The notes under the pieces were generated by a model. It ran no database searches. It saw nothing but the letters and a program-made list of their open reading frames with translations, and was not told where the DNA came from. Shown here piece after piece: positions 7,374-8,923 of a stretch of 8,923 bases of DNA. Each line of letters opens with the position of its first letter. Position 1 is the first letter of the stretch. The translations under genes were made by a program, and so were the position numbers. This DNA comes from Pseudomonadota bacterium (GTDB taxonomy: Bacteria; Pseudomonadota; Gammaproteobacteria; Burkholderiales; Nitrosomonadaceae): assembly GCA_018240935.1 (NCBI GenBank), contig JAFEEV010000112.1:1-8923 (forward strand). Direction: 5' to 3'.

Positions 7374-7473
7374 ATTGCTATTTTTAAAAGCTACTTCCCT
7401 TTTAACGGTTTTTTCTATAGCATAACAATTCAGTTTGATACCACTCTTTTACAGCTTTATTCCAATCAATCCC

Positions 7474-7504
7474 GTAAACCGCTCTTTGAGATAATAGGGT
7501 TTAC
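7474..7504. repeat. Inverted repeat GTAAACC-N17-GGTTTAC upstream of trxA
   Basis: Two perfect 7-base arms (7474-7480 and 7498-7504) are separated by 17 bases and lie 36 bases before the trxA start. The 24-base centre-to-centre distance is just over two helical turns, which would suit a dimeric regulator. It could also fold as an RNA hairpin if transcribed, but no T run follows, so it is not a terminator. No regulator is recognised. Confidence 0.35.
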
Positions 7505-7514
7505 TGTTCTTAAT
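7486..7514 (+). promoter_or_regulatory. Candidate trxA promoter
   Basis: TTGAGA at 7486-7491 (5 of 6 to the -35 consensus) stands 17 bases from CTTAAT at 7509-7514 (4 of 6 to the -10 consensus). The start would be near 7521, leaving a short leader. The match is modest, and AT-rich DNA gives such matches by chance. The inverted repeat GTAAACC/GGTTTAC lies with one arm before the -35 element and one arm in the spacer. In the rest of the 217-base gap between the ATPase gene and trxA I see no gene. Confidence 0.3.
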
Positions 7515-7539
7515 ACTGAATAATTTGAATGAGGATCAT

Positions 7540-7866
7540 ATGAGTCAGCATATTCATTACGTTACCGATGCAAATTTTGACACGGAAGTTCTGCAATCAA
7601 CCACGCCCGTTCTGGTCGATTACTGGGCGGAATGGTGTGGTCCTTGCAAAATGATTGCACCGATACTCGATGAGATTGCAAGTGAATACGGCGAACGCCT
7701 TAAAGTTGCCAAGTTAAATATCGACGAGAATCAATTGACACCGCCGAAATACGGTATCCGCGGTATTCCCACCCTGATGCTGTTTAAAAACGGCAATATC
7801 GAAGCGACCAAAGTCGGGGCATTATCAAAATCACAGTTAACCGCCTTTATTGACAGTCATATTTAA
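7540..7866 (+). CDS. trxA: Thioredoxin 1
   Basis: This cytoplasmic thiol-disulfide oxidoreductase reduces target protein disulfides and is itself recharged by thioredoxin reductase. The active site W32-C33-G-P-C36 is intact, with the buried acidic D27 and the cis-proline P77 in the GIRGIPTLMLFKNG block. The 108-residue length is the family norm (E. coli Trx1 also has 108). The ATG at 7540 is chosen because GAGG at 7531-7534 lies five bases upstream and the protein then matches the usual thioredoxin N terminus. A longer form from TTG at 7525 would add five residues and consume the ribosome binding site. The gene sits directly before rho, an order known from E. coli and many other proteobacteria. 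Nothing in the sequence departs from a standard thioredoxin. Confidence 0.97.
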   Translation: MSQHIHYVTDANFDTEVLQSTTPVLVDYWAEWCGPCKMIAPILDEIASEYGERLKVAKLNIDENQLTPPKYGIRGIPTLMLFKNGNIEATKVGALSKSQLTAFIDSHI

Positions 7867-8013
7867 ACCCGCTAGCCTAATTCACATGAATTACTTGTGG
7901 ACTATGTAACCGGTAAAGGCCCACTACCTTATACTTAATAATCCCATCCGTAACAACTTTCCTTCCAGCATCATTATCTTTCATCGAAGTATTATTTTTT
8001 CACGAGCTTTTTC
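7867..8013 (+). promoter_or_regulatory. rho leader region with C-rich, G-poor stretch
   Basis: This 147-base gap between trxA and rho has no credible ORF. It contains a perfect 6-bp palindromic stem, AATTCA-CA-TGAATT (7879-7892), and a possible -10 element, TATACT (7930-7935), with no convincing -35. At 7921-7980 there are 20 C and only 2 G in 60 bases on the sense strand, with several spaced CC pairs, which is the composition of a Rho-loading (rut) site. In E. coli rho is preceded by a leader where Rho attenuates its own synthesis, so the same control is plausible here. I see no convincing terminator for trxA. Confidence 0.45.
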
Positions 8014-8923
8014 ATGCGCTTATCTGATTTAAAAAACCTGCACGTCACTGAATTAGTAAAAATGGCTGTCGAGAACGAAATCGATGGGGCCAACCGAATG
8101 CGAAAACAGGATCTGATTTTCGCATTGCTGAAGAATCAGGCGCGCAAGGGTGAAAACATATATGGTCATGGGACGCTGGAAGTGTTGCAGGATGGTTTCG
8201 GATTTTTACGTTCCCCGGATACTTCCTACTTGGCTGGTCCGGATGATATTTATATTTCACCCAGTCAGATCCGCCGCTTTAATCTGCACACCGGAGATTC
8301 GATCGATGGCGAAATCCGGCCGCCGAAGGACGGAGAACGTTACTTCGCGCTGGTCAAAGTTGATAAAGTTAACAACGAACCGCCGGAAAATTCCAAACAG
8401 AAAATCCTGTTTGAGAATTTGACCCCGTTGTTTCCCGATGAGCGGCTCGTACTCGAACGCGATATCAAAGCCGAAGAAAATATTACCAGCCGTATCATCG
8501 ATTTGATCGCTCCGATCGGCAAAGGTCAGCGCGGTTTGCTGGTAGCCAGTCCTAAATCCGGTAAAACCGTTATGCTGCAACATATTGCCCACGCAATAGC
8601 GGCGAATTATCCGGATGTGATTTTGATGGTGCTGCTGATCGATGAACGCCCGGAAGAAGTAACGGAAATGATCCGTTCGGTGAGAGGGGAAGTGATTTCT
8701 TCCACTTTCGACGAAGCCGCCACGCGGCACGTTCAAGTGGCCGAAATGGTCATCGAGAAAGCCAAACGTCTGGTTGAGCACAAGAAGGATGTCGTGATTC
8801 TGCTCGATTCGATTACCCGGCTAGCGCGCGCTTATAATGCCGTGGTCCCTGCTTCGGGTAAGGTGCTGACCGGGGGGGTGGATGCCAGCGCGCTACAACG
8901 GCCCAAACGATTCTTCGGTGCGG
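8014..8923 (+). CDS. rho: Transcription termination factor Rho (3'-partial)
   Basis: Rho is a hexameric RNA-dependent ATPase that loads on C-rich RNA and pulls transcripts from RNA polymerase. The window holds 303 codons plus one base; the E. coli protein has 419 residues, so about 115 are missing at the C terminus. The N-terminal Rho_N helical region (1-45, starting MRLSDLKNLHVTELV) leads into the RNA-binding cold-shock-like domain (about 48-125, with GFGFLR at 61-66). The ATPase domain follows, with P-loop P180-KSG-K184-T185, catalytic E211-R212, Walker B D265 and the Q-loop around K283. These positions coincide with the E. coli numbering with no gap. The ATG at 8014 gives the standard N terminus, though its ribosome binding sequence (GAG at 8004-8006) is weak. 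The gene follows trxA as in E. coli. It is complete in frame up to the edge, and no unusual insertion is present. Confidence 0.97.
   Translation, partial: MRLSDLKNLHVTELVKMAVENEIDGANRMRKQDLIFALLKNQARKGENIYGHGTLEVLQDGFGFLRSPDTSYLAGPDDIYISPSQIRRFNLHTGDSIDGEIRPPKDGERYFALVKVDKVNNEPPENSKQKILFENLTPLFPDERLVLERDIKAEENITSRIIDLIAPIGKGQRGLLVASPKSGKTVMLQHIAHAIAANYPDVILMVLLIDERPEEVTEMIRSVRGEVISSTFDEAATRHVQVAEMVIEKAKRLVEHKKDVVILLDSITRLARAYNAVVPASGKVLTGGVDASALQRPKRFFGA

Noticed and set aside
7210..7425. 71-residue + strand open frame over the end of the ATPase gene
   Set aside because: Most of it lies in another frame of the ATPase gene and the tail is AT-rich non-coding sequence; no ribosome binding site or motif.
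7897..7928. GTGG...CCAC and GGTA...TACC repeats after trxA as a terminator
   Set aside because: The stems are only 4 bp, they exclude each other, and no T run follows.
8872..8878. Runs of seven G at 8872-8878 (rho) and 5229-5235 (permease) as possible sequencing frameshifts
   Set aside because: Both frames read through into conserved residues (Thr-Gly-Gly-Val in Rho, Ala-Gly-Gly-Leu in the permease), so the base count is right.

Overview
The window looks like chromosomal DNA of a betaproteobacterium. An ammonia oxidiser of the Nitrosomonadales is my best guess from the protein flavour and codon use, but this is inference and the sequence shows no taxonomic marker. All recognisable genes lie on the + strand. 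There are no RNA genes, insertion sequences, CRISPR arrays or phage genes that I can support.

Region 1 (1-3454) is a tight three-gene cluster. It holds a GTPase with a C-terminal DUF697 domain (probably cut at its 5' end by the window edge), a second GTPase with two N-terminal membrane segments that overlaps the first by 4 bases, and a secreted or periplasmic DUF3750 protein 6 bases further on. No function is established for this set. The layout suggests two partner GTPases at the inner membrane plus an envelope protein.

Region 2 (3455-7322) is a ferric-iron ABC importer: a periplasmic FutA/FbpA-type binding protein, a fused double-domain permease and an ATPase with a C-terminal TOBE-like region. 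A good sigma-70-type promoter (TTGATA-N17-TATAGT) precedes it, and a GATAA/TTATC inverted repeat resembling a Fur box sits on that promoter. A hairpin followed by a T run lies between the binding-protein gene and the permease gene. It would let the cell make more binding protein than membrane complex.

Region 3 (7323-8923) carries housekeeping genes: thioredoxin (trxA), then transcription termination factor Rho (rho), which runs off the right edge after 303 codons. The trxA-rho order matches that known in E. coli. The rho leader contains a C-rich, almost G-free stretch consistent with autogenous control by Rho. A 7-bp inverted repeat flanks a candidate promoter upstream of trxA.

I saw no clearly new system. 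The least understood part, and the best candidate for novelty, is the GTPase pair with its DUF3750 partner. The longest gene-free stretch is the 217 bases before trxA.
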